In this document: positions 1 to 8,699 of the stretch, one piece after another
Layout: the number at the start of each line of letters is the position of its first letter
Numbering within the stretch: the first letter of the stretch is position 1
Origin: Saccharothrix deserti
GTDB taxonomy: Bacteria > Actinomycetota > Actinomycetes > Mycobacteriales > Pseudonocardiaceae
DNA length: 64,000 bases
Assembly: GCF_009769385.1 (NCBI RefSeq)
Contig: NZ_VKAB01000012.1
Location: 124,001 to 188,000, forward strand
Reading direction: 5' to 3'
Notes under the pieces: model-generated
Told to the model about the DNA's origin: nothing
Databases searched by the model: none
Seen by the model: the letters and a program-made list of their open reading frames with translations, nothing else
Translations under genes and position numbers: made by a program

Positions 1-233
1 CTACCAACCCAACCACGACACCCGAGTCGACCCCCTGCACCCGCTCGCCGCGTCAGCCGACGAACGACGTTCGCCCCGTGATCGCCGGGGAGTCGATGGC
101 GATGAAGACACAGAAGCTGTTCGCGACGGCACCGCAGATCGGCAGCCGACAGCACAAAGCCAGGCCGGCATTCTCGCCGGCCTGGCTTTCTATTCCGTTC
201 TTTCCGGACATCCGGATCCGCTGTCCGGCGTCC
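1..233. other. left-edge spacer, no supported complete gene
   Basis: No complete gene is convincing here. The first ~60 bases have G/C-rich third positions in one plus frame, and on the minus strand a GTG at position 40 opens a frame running off the left edge (VQGVDSGVVVGLV). Either could be the end of a neighbouring gene, but too little is visible to choose. The hairpin at 156-189 is listed separately. Confidence 0.3.
156..189. terminator. strong bidirectional terminator hairpin
   Basis: Perfect 14-bp inverted repeat AAAGCCAGGCCGGC / GCCGGCCTGGCTTT around a 6-nt loop. The A-tract before and T-tract after the stem make it a rho-independent terminator usable on either strand. It can end the MerR gene (minus strand) and whatever lies left of the window. 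Confidence 0.85.
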
Positions 234-578
234 TCAGCTCTCGGGAAGGTATGCCGCGAGCGTGCCCCGCGCCTGCCGCAGGGTGTCAATGCGCCCGTCC
301 ATCGCGGCGAGTTCGTCGGTCAGGGTCCGCACCAGCTGGGGACACATGTCGAGCTTGGGCTGGTCGCCGTTGGCGCACGGCAGCACGGTGCGGATCACAT
401 CGGTGCTCAGTCCCGCCGCGAGCAGTGCCCTGATCTGGCGCACGGTGACGACGGCGTCGTTGCTGTAGGTCCGGTAGCCGTTGGCGTCGCGGCGGGTTCC
501 GAGGAGTCCCTGTTCCTCGTAGTAGCGCAACAGTCGTGCGCTGACACCGGTCCGCCTGGACAACTCCCCGATCAGCAT
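234..578 (-). CDS. MerR family transcriptional regulator
   Basis: A 114-residue one-domain MerR regulator. The N-terminal winged helix (MLIGELSRRTGVSARLLRYYEEQGLL, residues 1-26 in outline) is the family signature, followed by the wing and a long dimerisation helix in the C-terminal third. Two cysteines (CANGDQPKLDMC, about residues 68-79) could bind a metal or sense thiols; this is inference. It is transcribed divergently from the alpha/beta hydrolase at 632. The 53-bp spacer has a promoter with the overlong 19-bp spacing typical of MerR targets, so the hydrolase-oxidoreductase pair is the likely target. Length fits the short MerR class. Confidence 0.92.
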   Translation of the reverse strand: MLIGELSRRTGVSARLLRYYEEQGLLGTRRDANGYRTYSNDAVVTVRQIRALLAAGLSTDVIRTVLPCANGDQPKLDMCPQLVRTLTDELAAMDGRIDTLRQARGTLAAYLPES

Positions 579-591
579 GTGTCACACCTCG

Positions 592-624
592 CCTTGACCT
601 TGACACCGATGTGAATGCTTAACG
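592..624 (+). promoter_or_regulatory. MerR-type promoter with 19-bp spacer and central dyad
   Basis: A -35-like TTGACC (594-599) and a -10-like TTAACG (619-624) are separated by 19 bp containing the partial dyad CTTGACACCGATGTGAATG. Overlong spacers bridged by a dyad are the hallmark of promoters activated by MerR proteins through DNA distortion. The predicted start falls at or beside the ATG at 632, so the mRNA would be leaderless. Confidence 0.65.
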
Positions 625-631
625 TCGCGGC

Positions 632-1402
632 ATGAGCGAACATTTCTCCCGCACCATCCGCGGTTCCGGTCCAGGCCTGCTGCTCGCGCACGGCGCCGGT
701 GGCGGTGTGGAGGCCAATTTCGGGTCGATCCTCGACGACCTGGCCCTCACCCACACCGTGGTCGGCGTCGATTACCCCGGCGCCGGGAAGACGCCGCGCA
801 GCACCGAACCGCTGGTGCTCGACGACCTCGCCGACGAACTCGTGCGCGCGGGCGTGGAATCCGGCCTCGATCGCTTCGCGATCCTCGGTTACTCGCTCGG
901 CACGGCCGTCGCGGTGCGTACTGCCGTCCGCCATCCCGATCGGGTCACCGCGCTCGTGCTGACAGCCGGGTTCGCCCACCCGGACAACCGGTTGCGCCTG
1001 GCGCTGGACACCTGGGCCCGGCTCCTCGACGGTGATCGGATGGTGCTGGCCAGGTACGCCACGTTCGCCGGGACCGGCCAGACGTACCTGGACTCCCGTA
1101 CCGCCGAGGAGCTCGACGAGTCGGTCCGCCAACTCGCCGAGGTCATCCCGGCGGGCAGTCCGGAACACGTCGCGCTGACAGCCTCGGTCGACACGAGGGC
1201 CGAGTTGGCCACGATCACGGCGCCCACGCTCGTCGTGGCGACCACGGAGGACGGCCTGGTGGTCCCCGCGTTGTCCGGCACGCTCGCGAGCGGGATCCCC
1301 GGCGCGGAACTCGTCGGGGTCAGGTCGGGACACGGGATCGCGGTCGAGGCGCCGGACGAGTGGCTCGGCGTGATCCAGGACTTCCTGGCGAAGGTGGGGT
1401 GA
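632..1402 (+). CDS. alpha/beta hydrolase
   Basis: A 256-residue alpha/beta hydrolase. The nucleophile elbow is GYSLG with Ser88; the oxyanion-side HGAGGG motif is at 20-25; a late acid (ATTEDGLVV) and the terminal GHG histidine complete the triad. There is no signal peptide, so it is cytoplasmic. The substrate cannot be told from the sequence. The ATG sits at the predicted transcription start of the MerR-type promoter. The stop overlaps the GTG of the next gene by 4 nt (GTGA), so the two are translationally coupled. Confidence 0.9.
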   Translation: MSEHFSRTIRGSGPGLLLAHGAGGGVEANFGSILDDLALTHTVVGVDYPGAGKTPRSTEPLVLDDLADELVRAGVESGLDRFAILGYSLGTAVAVRTAVRHPDRVTALVLTAGFAHPDNRLRLALDTWARLLDGDRMVLARYATFAGTGQTYLDSRTAEELDESVRQLAEVIPAGSPEHVALTASVDTRAELATITAPTLVVATTEDGLVVPALSGTLASGIPGAELVGVRSGHGIAVEAPDEWLGVIQDFLAKVG

Positions 1403-2229
1403 CCGTGGATCTGGAAGTGGTCCTCCCCGACGAATCAGCCGCGATGGAACCCCACCGGCTCGCGGAACTGGCCGCGGCCGCGGAGAAGACCGGGTACCGG
1501 ACGGCGTGGTTGCCCGATCACCTGCTGCCACCCGGCCGGTACAGCCCCGAGCGTTACGGCGGTGTGTACGAGCCGCTGGTGTCGTTGTCCTACATCGCGG
1601 CGCACACGAGCACGATCGGGCTGGGCACGTCGGTGCTGGTGCTGCCGATGCGCAACCCGTTCGTCGTGGCCAAGCAGGCCGCCACCCTCGACCGGCTCTC
1701 CGGGGAACGGCTCACGCTCGGCGTGGGCATCGGCTGGGACCGGACGGAATTCACCGCCGTGGGCGCGGATTTCCACACCCGGGGTGCTCGGACGAACGAG
1801 GCGATCGCCTTGCTGCGGCATCTCTTTCACGGCGACGGGCCGTTCGAAGGCCGTTTCTACGGCTACGAGACGGGGGTGTTCGAGCCGCGACCGCGCCGCA
1901 GGATTCCGATCATGGTCGGCGGGACCAGCGAGCCCGCCCTGCGCCGCGCGGCGACGCTGGCCGACGAGTGGCAGGCCGTCGGCCTGAGTCCCGCACAGTT
2001 CGCGGAGCACGTCGCTCGGCTGCGCGACCTGTCAGACCGGGTGGTCAAGCCGACCACCCGAATCGCGTGGCATGGCGGCACGGCGGAGCTGGCCAAGGCG
2101 GTCGACGAGGCGCACGCGTTCGCCGACGCGGGCGCCGCCGCGGTCGCCGTGTGGTTCAGCCCCGACGACGGCTTCGCCGATCGGATGGCCGAATTCGCCC
2201 AAGCCGCAGGGCTTCGAAGCGCGCATTGA
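1399..2229 (+). CDS. LLM class F420-dependent oxidoreductase
   Basis: A 276-residue luciferase-like TIM-barrel oxidoreductase. It carries the class features: TAWLPDHLL near the N-terminus, GLGTSVLVLPMRNP on the mid barrel strands, and LGVGIGWDRTEF. Actinobacterial members usually use F420 rather than FMN, but the cofactor is inferred from family membership. The start is placed at the GTG overlapping the hydrolase stop (GTGA); a second in-frame GTG lies two codons on. Together with the hydrolase it forms a two-gene MerR-controlled unit, possibly for detoxification of an electrophile or xenobiotic. Confidence 0.85.
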   Translation: MTVDLEVVLPDESAAMEPHRLAELAAAAEKTGYRTAWLPDHLLPPGRYSPERYGGVYEPLVSLSYIAAHTSTIGLGTSVLVLPMRNPFVVAKQAATLDRLSGERLTLGVGIGWDRTEFTAVGADFHTRGARTNEAIALLRHLFHGDGPFEGRFYGYETGVFEPRPRRRIPIMVGGTSEPALRRAATLADEWQAVGLSPAQFAEHVARLRDLSDRVVKPTTRIAWHGGTAELAKAVDEAHAFADAGAAAVAVWFSPDDGFADRMAEFAQAAGLRSAH

Positions 2230-2257
2230 TCCGACCACACGGCCAAGACCCCGCGGC

Positions 2258-2722
2258 TCAGGTGGCGAGGCGGAACCGGACCAGGTGGGCCTTCCCGGCG
2301 GCGGCGTGCAACTCCTCCGGAGTGGGCTCGCGGTCGGCGGGCAGGCCCATGAACTTCGCCTGGCGCGGCGAACGCTTCGCGAATTCGCCGAGCGTTTCGG
2401 CGATCGTGGCGGTGTCCTCGATGACGGTGGGCACCGCGTCGTGGTCCCGGCCGCGGATGCGCAGCCGGACGGTGGGTCCGGTGCGCAGGTTGGCCATCCA
2501 GGTCGACGTCGAGGACATGGCCAGGACGGCGCCGGGCTCCCAGTCGAAGTAGCCGACGGGAATGGTGATGCGGCGTCCGGACTTGCGGCCGGTGTAGGTC
2601 AGCAGCATCAGGCGCTTGCTGACGATGCCGTGCAGGGGCGAGGCGAGCAGTGGTCGGATGACGCGGTTGATCGCCCGGAACAGCGCGACCGGGGGTTGCT
2701 TGGTGGTGTCGGCCTGGCTCAC
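2258..2722 (-). CDS. nitroreductase/deazaflavin-dependent oxidoreductase (Ddn-like)
   Basis: A 154-residue split-barrel protein of the F420-dependent Ddn/nitroreductase family. Its core LLTYTGRKSGRRITIPVGYF is the family signature, followed by WMANLRTGPTVRLRIRG. Members reduce nitro compounds, quinones or enones with F420H2; the substrate is unknown here. The GTG start was chosen because GGGAG lies just upstream and the family homology begins shortly after. The longer upstream frame antisense to the next gene is a shadow. It lies 44 bp downstream of the FrnE-type gene on the same strand, probably as an operon. Confidence 0.88.
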   Translation of the reverse strand: MSQADTTKQPPVALFRAINRVIRPLLASPLHGIVSKRLMLLTYTGRKSGRRITIPVGYFDWEPGAVLAMSSTSTWMANLRTGPTVRLRIRGRDHDAVPTVIEDTATIAETLGEFAKRSPRQAKFMGLPADREPTPEELHAAAGKAHLVRFRLAT

Positions 2723-2766
2723 GAGGTGCTCCCGAAGATGGGTGTCCGGCGGTGTTGACGCGGAGG

Positions 2767-3489
2767 TCAGGCGTGGGCGGGATGCGTGTCGGGCACCGCG
2801 CAGCCGTCCGGGCCGCAGAGCCCTTCGGCATCCTCGACGAGGAACTTCGGGTGGCTCTCGTCCCACACCTGCCGCAGCGCGCCGAGCAGCGCACCCGTGT
2901 CCTGAGCGCCCGAGATGGCGTACTTGCCGTCGATGACGATGAACGGCACCCCACGCGCGCCGAGTTCCTGGGCCTGGCGCGTTTCGTCCTCCACCTGCTG
3001 CCGGAAACGGCGGTCCCGCAACACTTCCCGCGTCTCGTCCTGGTCCAGGCCGAGTTCCGCGGCCACCTCGAGCAGCGCGTCGACGGTGAAGATCGAGCGG
3101 ACGTCGCCGAAGTAGGCGCGGAACATCAGGTGCCACGCCTCGGCGTGCTTGCCCTGGTCGGTGGCGTAGGCGAGGAACTCATGGGCCAGTGCGGTGTTCC
3201 CGACCGTGTTGTCCGCCACGACGTACGGCGTGAGCCCGTCCCGCTCGGCCAGTTCCCGCACCCGACCGGTCGCCGCATCGACCTGGGAATCGTCCATGCC
3301 GTACTTGTTCTTCAACATCTGCCGCGCGGTCATCGCGGGTCCGCTGGGCAGGGTCGGGTCCAACGGGAAGGAGCGGTGGACCACCTCGACGTCCCCGCCG
3401 TGCTCGAACCGCTCCAGAGCCCTGCCGAGCCGGTGGTTCCCCAGCCCGCACCAGGGGCAGATGATGTCGGACCAGATCTCCACCCGCAC
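2767..3489 (-). CDS. DsbA family FrnE-type thiol oxidoreductase
   Basis: A 240-residue cytoplasmic thioredoxin-fold protein of the DsbA/FrnE family, with the active site C11-P-W-C14 right after the first strand and the cis-proline GVPF in the second half. A C-terminal CGPDGC pair resembles the extra cysteine motif of FrnE proteins, which help in oxidative-stress tolerance. There is no signal sequence, so it is not a periplasmic-type DsbA. It shares a strand with the Ddn-like gene downstream, suggesting a small redox operon. Confidence 0.92.
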   Translation of the reverse strand: MRVEIWSDIICPWCGLGNHRLGRALERFEHGGDVEVVHRSFPLDPTLPSGPAMTARQMLKNKYGMDDSQVDAATGRVRELAERDGLTPYVVADNTVGNTALAHEFLAYATDQGKHAEAWHLMFRAYFGDVRSIFTVDALLEVAAELGLDQDETREVLRDRRFRQQVEDETRQAQELGARGVPFIVIDGKYAISGAQDTGALLGALRQVWDESHPKFLVEDAEGLCGPDGCAVPDTHPAHA

Positions 3490-3947
3490 GATGGACCTCC
3501 AATACTTACTGTTTGTTCGTTGCCCTCATCATGCGTCGGGATGGAAGGTCTTACAAAAGGCACACGCGTGTGCGCTACCAGCGGCCGAGGTGCGCCATGG
3601 ATGCAGCCACAGCTCAGGAGGCACTGGCACGCGCGTGCGACCGTGATCGCCATCCGGCAGAGCGGGCCGATGCGCTACCGACCCGCAACGCGACGGCGCG
3701 CATCGCCAGAGCTGACTGGCGCCCACCGCGCCGAATCCGCCGAGACCAGGCGTACTTGGACGCCGCCAACGCCACTTGACCGACCGCTGTCCGTGAATTG
3801 CCGGAAATCTCCGGCAATTCACGCCGCTCGGCGATATTCGAGTCTCCATTGGGAACCGAATCAAGCAGGAGGGTCGCCGCGCCACGTCCCTCCTGCCACC
3901 CAAATTGACCTGCGGAGCGAATTACCCGCAGACACCCGGGCTTTACT
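3490..3947. other. spacer with doubtful small ORF and hairpin
   Basis: About 460 bp without a convincing gene. A plus-strand frame from ATG 3597 to 3779 could encode 60 residues beginning MDAATAQEALARAC and ending AYLDAANAT. Its third-position G/C is lower than in neighbouring genes and no family is recognised, so it may be a remnant. Base composition becomes more A/T-rich after 3780. Confidence 0.4.
3793..3822. terminator. 13-bp perfect inverted repeat
   Basis: GTGAATTGCCGGA and its exact complement flank the 4-nt loop AATC. No clear U-tract follows. It could end transcription from either side, act as an RNA stem or be an operator; a terminator role is the simplest reading. Confidence 0.5.
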
Positions 3948-4175
3948 CTAAACGGCCTCCATGCTTTCCACGCTGTTGATCCGCCCAGGCCAGTTGGGTT
4001 CGAGGACCACCGTGTCGGACTCGGTGTTGGCGAGCTTCTGACTCCACTGCTCGACGCCAGTCGGAGCCTCCGCGGCGCCCGCCGACCCCGAGCCGGTCAA
4101 CAGGACACCGGTAACCAGCGCTGCGGCGACGCCGGCGCGCTTGACCGCCATGGTGATGCGGCTTGTTCGGTTCAT
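3948..4175 (-). CDS. small secreted protein, unknown function
   Basis: A 75-residue precursor. MNRTSRITMAVKR is followed by a hydrophobic stretch (AGVAAALVTGVLLTGSGSAG) and an AxA-type cleavage site (AGAAEA) near residue 35, leaving a mature peptide of about 40 residues rich in E, W and N. The start at 4175 places the signal peptide correctly; an in-frame upstream start would add 18 residues with no signal-like features. No family was recognised. It lies directly downstream of the SARP regulator on the same strand. Confidence 0.6.
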   Translation of the reverse strand: MNRTSRITMAVKRAGVAAALVTGVLLTGSGSAGAAEAPTGVEQWSQKLANTESDTVVLEPNWPGRINSVESMEAV

Positions 4176-4330
4176 GGCGGAGATTAGATCATCCGCCCCG
4201 GTGGTCCCACGACCGACCCCACCACTCAAGCGCGCCTCGATCCCCCGACCGTGCGGCCAAACAGGGACAGGCGATGGGTATCGACTTTAGCAAGTTGATG
4301 AATTTTCACCCAAAAGTGTGAGAAACTCTC

Positions 4331-7303
4331 TCATATCTTACGTTCAGTCACTTCCTTCGAGGGGGCCGCACTGAAGTCCGGACTGCTCGTCCGAGGCGCG
4401 GGGATGGCCTCGCGGACTCTTCTCAGATCCACCAGGTGATCGAGGAGGACGTCCACCTCGACCTCGGCCACGCCGCGCAGCACGTCCGCCGCGCGAAGCC
4501 ACCGCTCCTCAGCCTCTTCGACCTGCCCCAGAGCCACCAGCGCGTGCCCCCAGAGGTGCAGGGCCCGCCCCAGGTCCTTGTTCGCCCCAATGGACCCGCA
4601 CAACGCGACCGCCTGCTCCGCATGGGTCATGACGTCGGCGAACCGACCGAGGTCGTACTCGACCTCGGTGAGGGTTACCAACGCCTCGCCATTACGGGCG
4701 TGGTCGCCGCTGAGCGGGTGCAACGCGAGCGCTTCCCGTAGCCGTCCCAGAGCCGTCTCGTGCTCTCCGCGCTCGTGGTGGAGTTTGCCCAGTTCGGTGA
4801 GCGTTATCGCTTCACCGCGGACGTGCCCTATTGCGCGCCGAATGGCAAGCGCCGCATAGTGGTGCTCGAGCGCGAGATCGTCGCGCTCGATCTTCCGATA
4901 CGCGTTCGCCAACTGGTCAAGCGCATAGGCCTCACCATCCCGATAACCCATCTCACGCACCGAATCAAGCGTTTCCCGGTAAAGCTCGATGGCGGCAGCG
5001 ATTTCACCCAGGTCCACGAGCGTGCTGGCCAAGTTGTGCGCGCAAACGAGCTGGATCTCACGGAGGCCCGCGTCCTGCGCAATCGCCATACCGGCCTCGA
5101 AGTGACCACGCGCCTCCGCGAACCTCCGCAGTCGGTACAGTGCCATACCGAGGTTGCTGTAAGTCCCGCTCAACGCCTCCGGGTCACGCAGGGCGCTGGC
5201 AGCTTTAAGCGCTGCACGATGTGCGACCAACAGATCCTCGAACGTCGAGGACCGGTCGTATGCTTCGTGGAAGTTCGCCGAAAGTCGCCAGGCGTGTTCG
5301 TTGAAGCCGAGGCGTACGGATTGGGGCACGCAAGCGATCAGGATCGATCTGTGGCGCGTCAGCCAAGTCAACGCCTCTGTCTCGTCGAGCAACTGGACCG
5401 GCTTCGCGGACATGCCGGGCAGCGGCGGCACCGGCGACGTCTGGGGGTCGAGCAAGTGCGCCGCAGCCTCGCACGAGGCCAGGTACCAGTCGAGTAGGCG
5501 AATCCCCGCGTACTTGCGGACCTGCGCGGGCTCATCGCGGCGCACGAGGTGTTCGGCGTACCCGTGCAACGTGTCGTGCAGCCGGAACCTCCGGGGCCCG
5601 TTGCCATGCTCCAACAGGTTACTTCGCACAAGCGCGCTCAAGTGGGCGCTGACCGCGTCTTCCGGCTCGCCCAGGAGCGCGACCGCCGCGTCGATGCCGA
5701 ACTCGGCGGTCGGGTGCAGACCCAGCAACCGGAAGAGGCGCGCCGTGCCTTCGGGCAGGTAGCGGAAAGACCACGAGAACGCGACGGGCAGCGTGGCGCT
5801 CTCGTCGTCGCTGTCGTAGACGGAGCCCAGAACGCCGAGCCCGTCCTGGTCACGGAACTCGGCGACCAACTCCCCGATCGGAGTGCCGGGGCGGTGGGCG
5901 ACCTGTTGCGCGATGATCCTCAGCGCCAAGGGCAAGCCGTCCACCAAGTGGGCCAAGTCCCGCAACGCTTCCGGGGCCTGGTCCGACCGCGTGTGGCCGA
6001 TCTCGTTGCGCAGCAGCGTGATCGACTCGACTGTGGACAGTGGTGAGACGAGCCTCAAGTCGACGTGGTCGAGGATGTTCAGGCCCATCAGCCGGGTTCG
6101 ACTGGTGATGATGGTGGAGCAGTTCGGAGTCGCCGCCAACACCGGTCGCACCTGCGCGCTGTCGTGCGCGTCGTCGAGGATGATCAACATCTTGCGATTG
6201 CTCAGAACCCGGCGGAGTTCGAGTTGCCGCTCGTCGCCCGTGACCGGTATCCGCTCGGCGCCGAGCGACCGCAGCAGGAACGCCAGGACGTCGTCGGGGG
6301 CCATCGGTGTCCCCGGGCCGGCACCCCGCAACTCCAGGTACAGGTTGCCGTCCGGGAACCGGTCGAGGTGGCGCGAAGCCCACTTCAACGCCAACTGGCT
6401 CTTGCCGACGCTCGGCATCCCGTGCAGCGCGACAACCCGCCCCTCGTCGCCACCCTCGAGCAACGCGTCGAGTTCGGTGAGCAGGCTCCCCCTGCCGATG
6501 AAGTTCCGCGCCGGTAGTGGGACCTGATGCGGCACCACGACCCCGGCATACGCCGTGCTCTCCTGCTTCCGCAGGATCGACCGGTAGAGGTCCCGCAGTT
6601 CCGGCCCCGGCTCCGCGCCGACGTGCTCGAGCAGGCGACGGCTGAACACGGCGTAGAAGTCGAGTGCCGTGGAGTAGCGCCCCAAGGCGTCCAGAGAGCG
6701 TATGTACAGACCGGCGAACGCCTCGTCCGGCGCCTGGGTCGCGGTGAGCCTGCCGGCTTCCGCCATGACCTCCAGGTGGTCGCCGAGTTGGTGTTGACTG
6801 TCCAGCAGCGCGTGAAAGGCCGGCATCCGGTCGAATGTCTCCATTTGGTCACGACAATGGTCGGCCCATGCCCCTTCCAACTCCTGCAACGGCCGCTCGT
6901 TCCACAGCGACAGCGCATCCCGGAGGAGAGCTACGGCCTTCCGGTGATCACCACTGCCAGCCGCCCTCCTACCCTGTTCCGCCAATTTGCGGAAACGGTG
7001 GTAGTCGATCACCTCAGGCAGTTCCACGTCGAGCCGGTAGGCGTTGCCCTCCTTCGGGATCGAGCCACCTGAGCCCGATCTGACAAGAATCGAGCGCAAC
7101 CGGCTGATGATCGGCTGCAGGTTGCGTCGTACCTGGTCCGAGGTGCTGCTCGGCCACAGCACCTGGGCAATCAGGTCCACCTGCACCGACCTCGGGAAGT
7201 GGTACAGCAGCATTGTGAGGACACCACGGTGCTTGGCCGGCCCGAGGTTGTAATCATTCCCATCGATGTGTAATCGCGTCTTACCGATGATCTTGAACTC
7301 CAC
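4331..7303 (-). CDS. AfsR/SARP family regulator (BTAD-NB-ARC-TPR)
   Basis: A roughly 990-residue regulator. Residues ~1-95 form the OmpR-like winged helix (VLTMLLYHFPRSVQVDLIA), ~96-245 the bacterial transcriptional activation domain (EVIDYHRFRKLAEQGRRA), and ~265-520 an NB-ARC/STAND ATPase with Walker A HGMPSVGKSQLALKWA near residue 295, Walker B MLIILDDAHD and sensor TIITSRTRL. The C-terminal third is TPR repeats. AfsR-type proteins bind direct repeats near -35 boxes and activate secondary-metabolism or local genes in an ATP-dependent way. The start is the GTG preceded by GAAAGGG at 8-9 nt; GTG 7312 is an alternative. It is divergent from the GT-B-like gene, a plausible target. No biosynthetic cluster is visible beside it. 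Confidence 0.9.
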   Translation of the reverse strand: MEFKIIGKTRLHIDGNDYNLGPAKHRGVLTMLLYHFPRSVQVDLIAQVLWPSSTSDQVRRNLQPIISRLRSILVRSGSGGSIPKEGNAYRLDVELPEVIDYHRFRKLAEQGRRAAGSGDHRKAVALLRDALSLWNERPLQELEGAWADHCRDQMETFDRMPAFHALLDSQHQLGDHLEVMAEAGRLTATQAPDEAFAGLYIRSLDALGRYSTALDFYAVFSRRLLEHVGAEPGPELRDLYRSILRKQESTAYAGVVVPHQVPLPARNFIGRGSLLTELDALLEGGDEGRVVALHGMPSVGKSQLALKWASRHLDRFPDGNLYLELRGAGPGTPMAPDDVLAFLLRSLGAERIPVTGDERQLELRRVLSNRKMLIILDDAHDSAQVRPVLAATPNCSTIITSRTRLMGLNILDHVDLRLVSPLSTVESITLLRNEIGHTRSDQAPEALRDLAHLVDGLPLALRIIAQQVAHRPGTPIGELVAEFRDQDGLGVLGSVYDSDDESATLPVAFSWSFRYLPEGTARLFRLLGLHPTAEFGIDAAVALLGEPEDAVSAHLSALVRSNLLEHGNGPRRFRLHDTLHGYAEHLVRRDEPAQVRKYAGIRLLDWYLASCEAAAHLLDPQTSPVPPLPGMSAKPVQLLDETEALTWLTRHRSILIACVPQSVRLGFNEHAWRLSANFHEAYDRSSTFEDLLVAHRAALKAASALRDPEALSGTYSNLGMALYRLRRFAEARGHFEAGMAIAQDAGLREIQLVCAHNLASTLVDLGEIAAAIELYRETLDSVREMGYRDGEAYALDQLANAYRKIERDDLALEHHYAALAIRRAIGHVRGEAITLTELGKLHHERGEHETALGRLREALALHPLSGDHARNGEALVTLTEVEYDLGRFADVMTHAEQAVALCGSIGANKDLGRALHLWGHALVALGQVEEAEERWLRAADVLRGVAEVEVDVLLDHLVDLRRVREAIPAPRTSSPDFSAAPSKEVTERKI

Positions 7304-7502
7304 CAGCGCCACCCTTTCGCTGGCCAACCTGCCCGTGCGCACAGTGTGCTTCACCGGCAGGCACTTACACAGTGGTTTTCGCGGGTTTTCGTCCGAATTG
7401 AGCACATAGTCGGACGGCAATCGGCAGGTGCAAGCGGACTGCAAGTTCTCGGCAAACGGGGCCGTCACTCTTCTCCCAGGGTTGGAGCGCGAGGGGGAGT
7501 GC
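7304..7502. promoter_or_regulatory. divergent control region between SARP gene and GT-B-like operon
   Basis: A 199-bp spacer between two divergent starts, more A/T-rich than its surroundings around 7365-7400. It must carry promoters for both the regulator and the GT-B-like operon. A GAGGGGGAG ribosome-binding site precedes the ATG at 7503. No unambiguous SARP heptamer repeats could be assigned by eye. Confidence 0.45.
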
Positions 7503-8699
7503 ATGACACGTCCAGAGTGGCCGCGGGTGCCGATCGGGCTCGACGCGCCGCAGTGGGTCAGCCGCGCCGGGTGCCGATCGGTGCTCGCCGTGGTGCACAC
7601 GGTCACCGCAGGCCAACGCTTGTTGGAGGCCGTGGAGCTGATCGAAACAGATGCGAGGGTGCAGGTCGTCTTCACCCAGGCGCCCGACGTCTTCAGCAAT
7701 GGGGTCGCCGAGTTCCTGCGGTCGACCGGTGGGCTCGTGCTGCCGTGGGAACTGGTGACCCGGGAGTCGTTCGACCTGGCCGTCGCGGCGGCCTACGGCG
7801 GGCTGCACGAGTTGCACGCGCCGCTGGTGGTGATGCCGCACGGCGCGGGCTACGGCAAGTCGTTCACCACCGGTGGGGAGCCGGTGGTCTACGGGTTGGA
7901 CGCGCAACGGCTGCTGCACAACGGCCGTGTGCTGGCCAGCGCGCTGGTGCTCGCGCACGAAGATGAACGGGAGGTGTTGCGCCGACAGTGCCCGGAAGCC
8001 CTCGACGTGGCCGTCGTGGCGGGTGACCCGAGCTACGACCGGTTGGTGGCGAGCCTGCCGCACCGCGACGCGTACCGGGCCACGCTGGGTGCGGAGCCCG
8101 GACAGCCGGTCGTGGTGGTCAGCTCGACGTGGGGACTGGATTCGCTGTTCGCCCGGTTCGAGGACCTGCTGCCGCAGCTGCTCGAAGAGCTGACGCCACA
8201 GGGGTTCCGCGTCGTGGCGCTGGTACACCCGGGAGCGTGGTTCGGCCACGGCCGGCGGCAGGTGGACGCCTGGCTCGCGGAGTGTCGGGACGCGGGTCTG
8301 GTGGTGGTCGGGCCGCACGTGGACTGGCGGGCGGCGCTGATCGCCGCCGACCACGTGGTGGCCGACCACGGCTCGGCCGGCGTGTACGCGGCGGCCATCG
8401 GGCGGCCGGTGGTGCTGGTCGACGCACCGGTGCGGGTCGCGACGTCCGCCGGGTCGGCGCAAGAGGTCTTGCGCCGCACCGCGCCCAGGTTCCAGCCGGG
8501 AACGCCCGTGCGCCGGCAGTTCGAGGAGGCGGCAGCGCACGCCGCGGACGTGGGCGAGGCCGTGCGGGAGCGCCTGACGTCCCAGCCCGGCCGGGCGTCG
8601 GCGGAGTTGCGCCGGATCATGTACGAGCTGCTCGACCTCCCCGAGCCGGGACGGCACCGCGCCGTGCCGCCTGTTCCGGTGCCGGGGGACCTGCGATGA
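7503..8699 (+). CDS. GT-B fold, glycosyl/glycerophosphotransferase-like protein of unknown function
   Basis: A 398-residue cytoplasmic protein with two Rossmann-like halves. The N-terminal half has repeated beta-alpha units (SVLAVVHTVTAGQRLLEA) and an MPHGAGYGK motif. The C-terminal half has VVVVSSTWG, VVALVHPGAW and DHVVADHGSAGVYAAAIGRP. The last motif resembles the nucleotide-diphosphate-binding region of CDP-glycerol glycerophosphotransferases and UDP-GlcNAc epimerases. The fold is inferred from motif order and no activity can be assigned. ATG 7503 follows a purine-rich SD. Its stop overlaps the next start (ATGA), so the downstream small protein is coupled. The placement beside a SARP regulator and a STAND NTPase suggests a role in an accessory regulatory or conflict locus. 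Confidence 0.75.
   Translation: MTRPEWPRVPIGLDAPQWVSRAGCRSVLAVVHTVTAGQRLLEAVELIETDARVQVVFTQAPDVFSNGVAEFLRSTGGLVLPWELVTRESFDLAVAAAYGGLHELHAPLVVMPHGAGYGKSFTTGGEPVVYGLDAQRLLHNGRVLASALVLAHEDEREVLRRQCPEALDVAVVAGDPSYDRLVASLPHRDAYRATLGAEPGQPVVVVSSTWGLDSLFARFEDLLPQLLEELTPQGFRVVALVHPGAWFGHGRRQVDAWLAECRDAGLVVVGPHVDWRAALIAADHVVADHGSAGVYAAAIGRPVVLVDAPVRVATSAGSAQEVLRRTAPRFQPGTPVRRQFEEAAAHAADVGEAVRERLTSQPGRASAELRRIMYELLDLPEPGRHRAVPPVPVPGDLR

Noticed and set aside
78..614. 178-residue plus-strand frame across the MerR locus
   Set aside because: It is antisense to a clear MerR gene, crosses a terminator hairpin and has poor codon bias.
4331..7303. SARP regulator as evidence of a biosynthetic gene cluster
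   Set aside because: No PKS, NRPS, terpene or RiPP core genes lie in the window; AfsR-type proteins also act as global or local regulators outside such clusters.
7304..7699. N-terminal extension of the SARP regulator to 7699
   Set aside because: The extension crosses the divergent promoter region and the start of the opposite gene; the winged helix begins right after the GTG at 7303 with a suitable ribosome-binding site.
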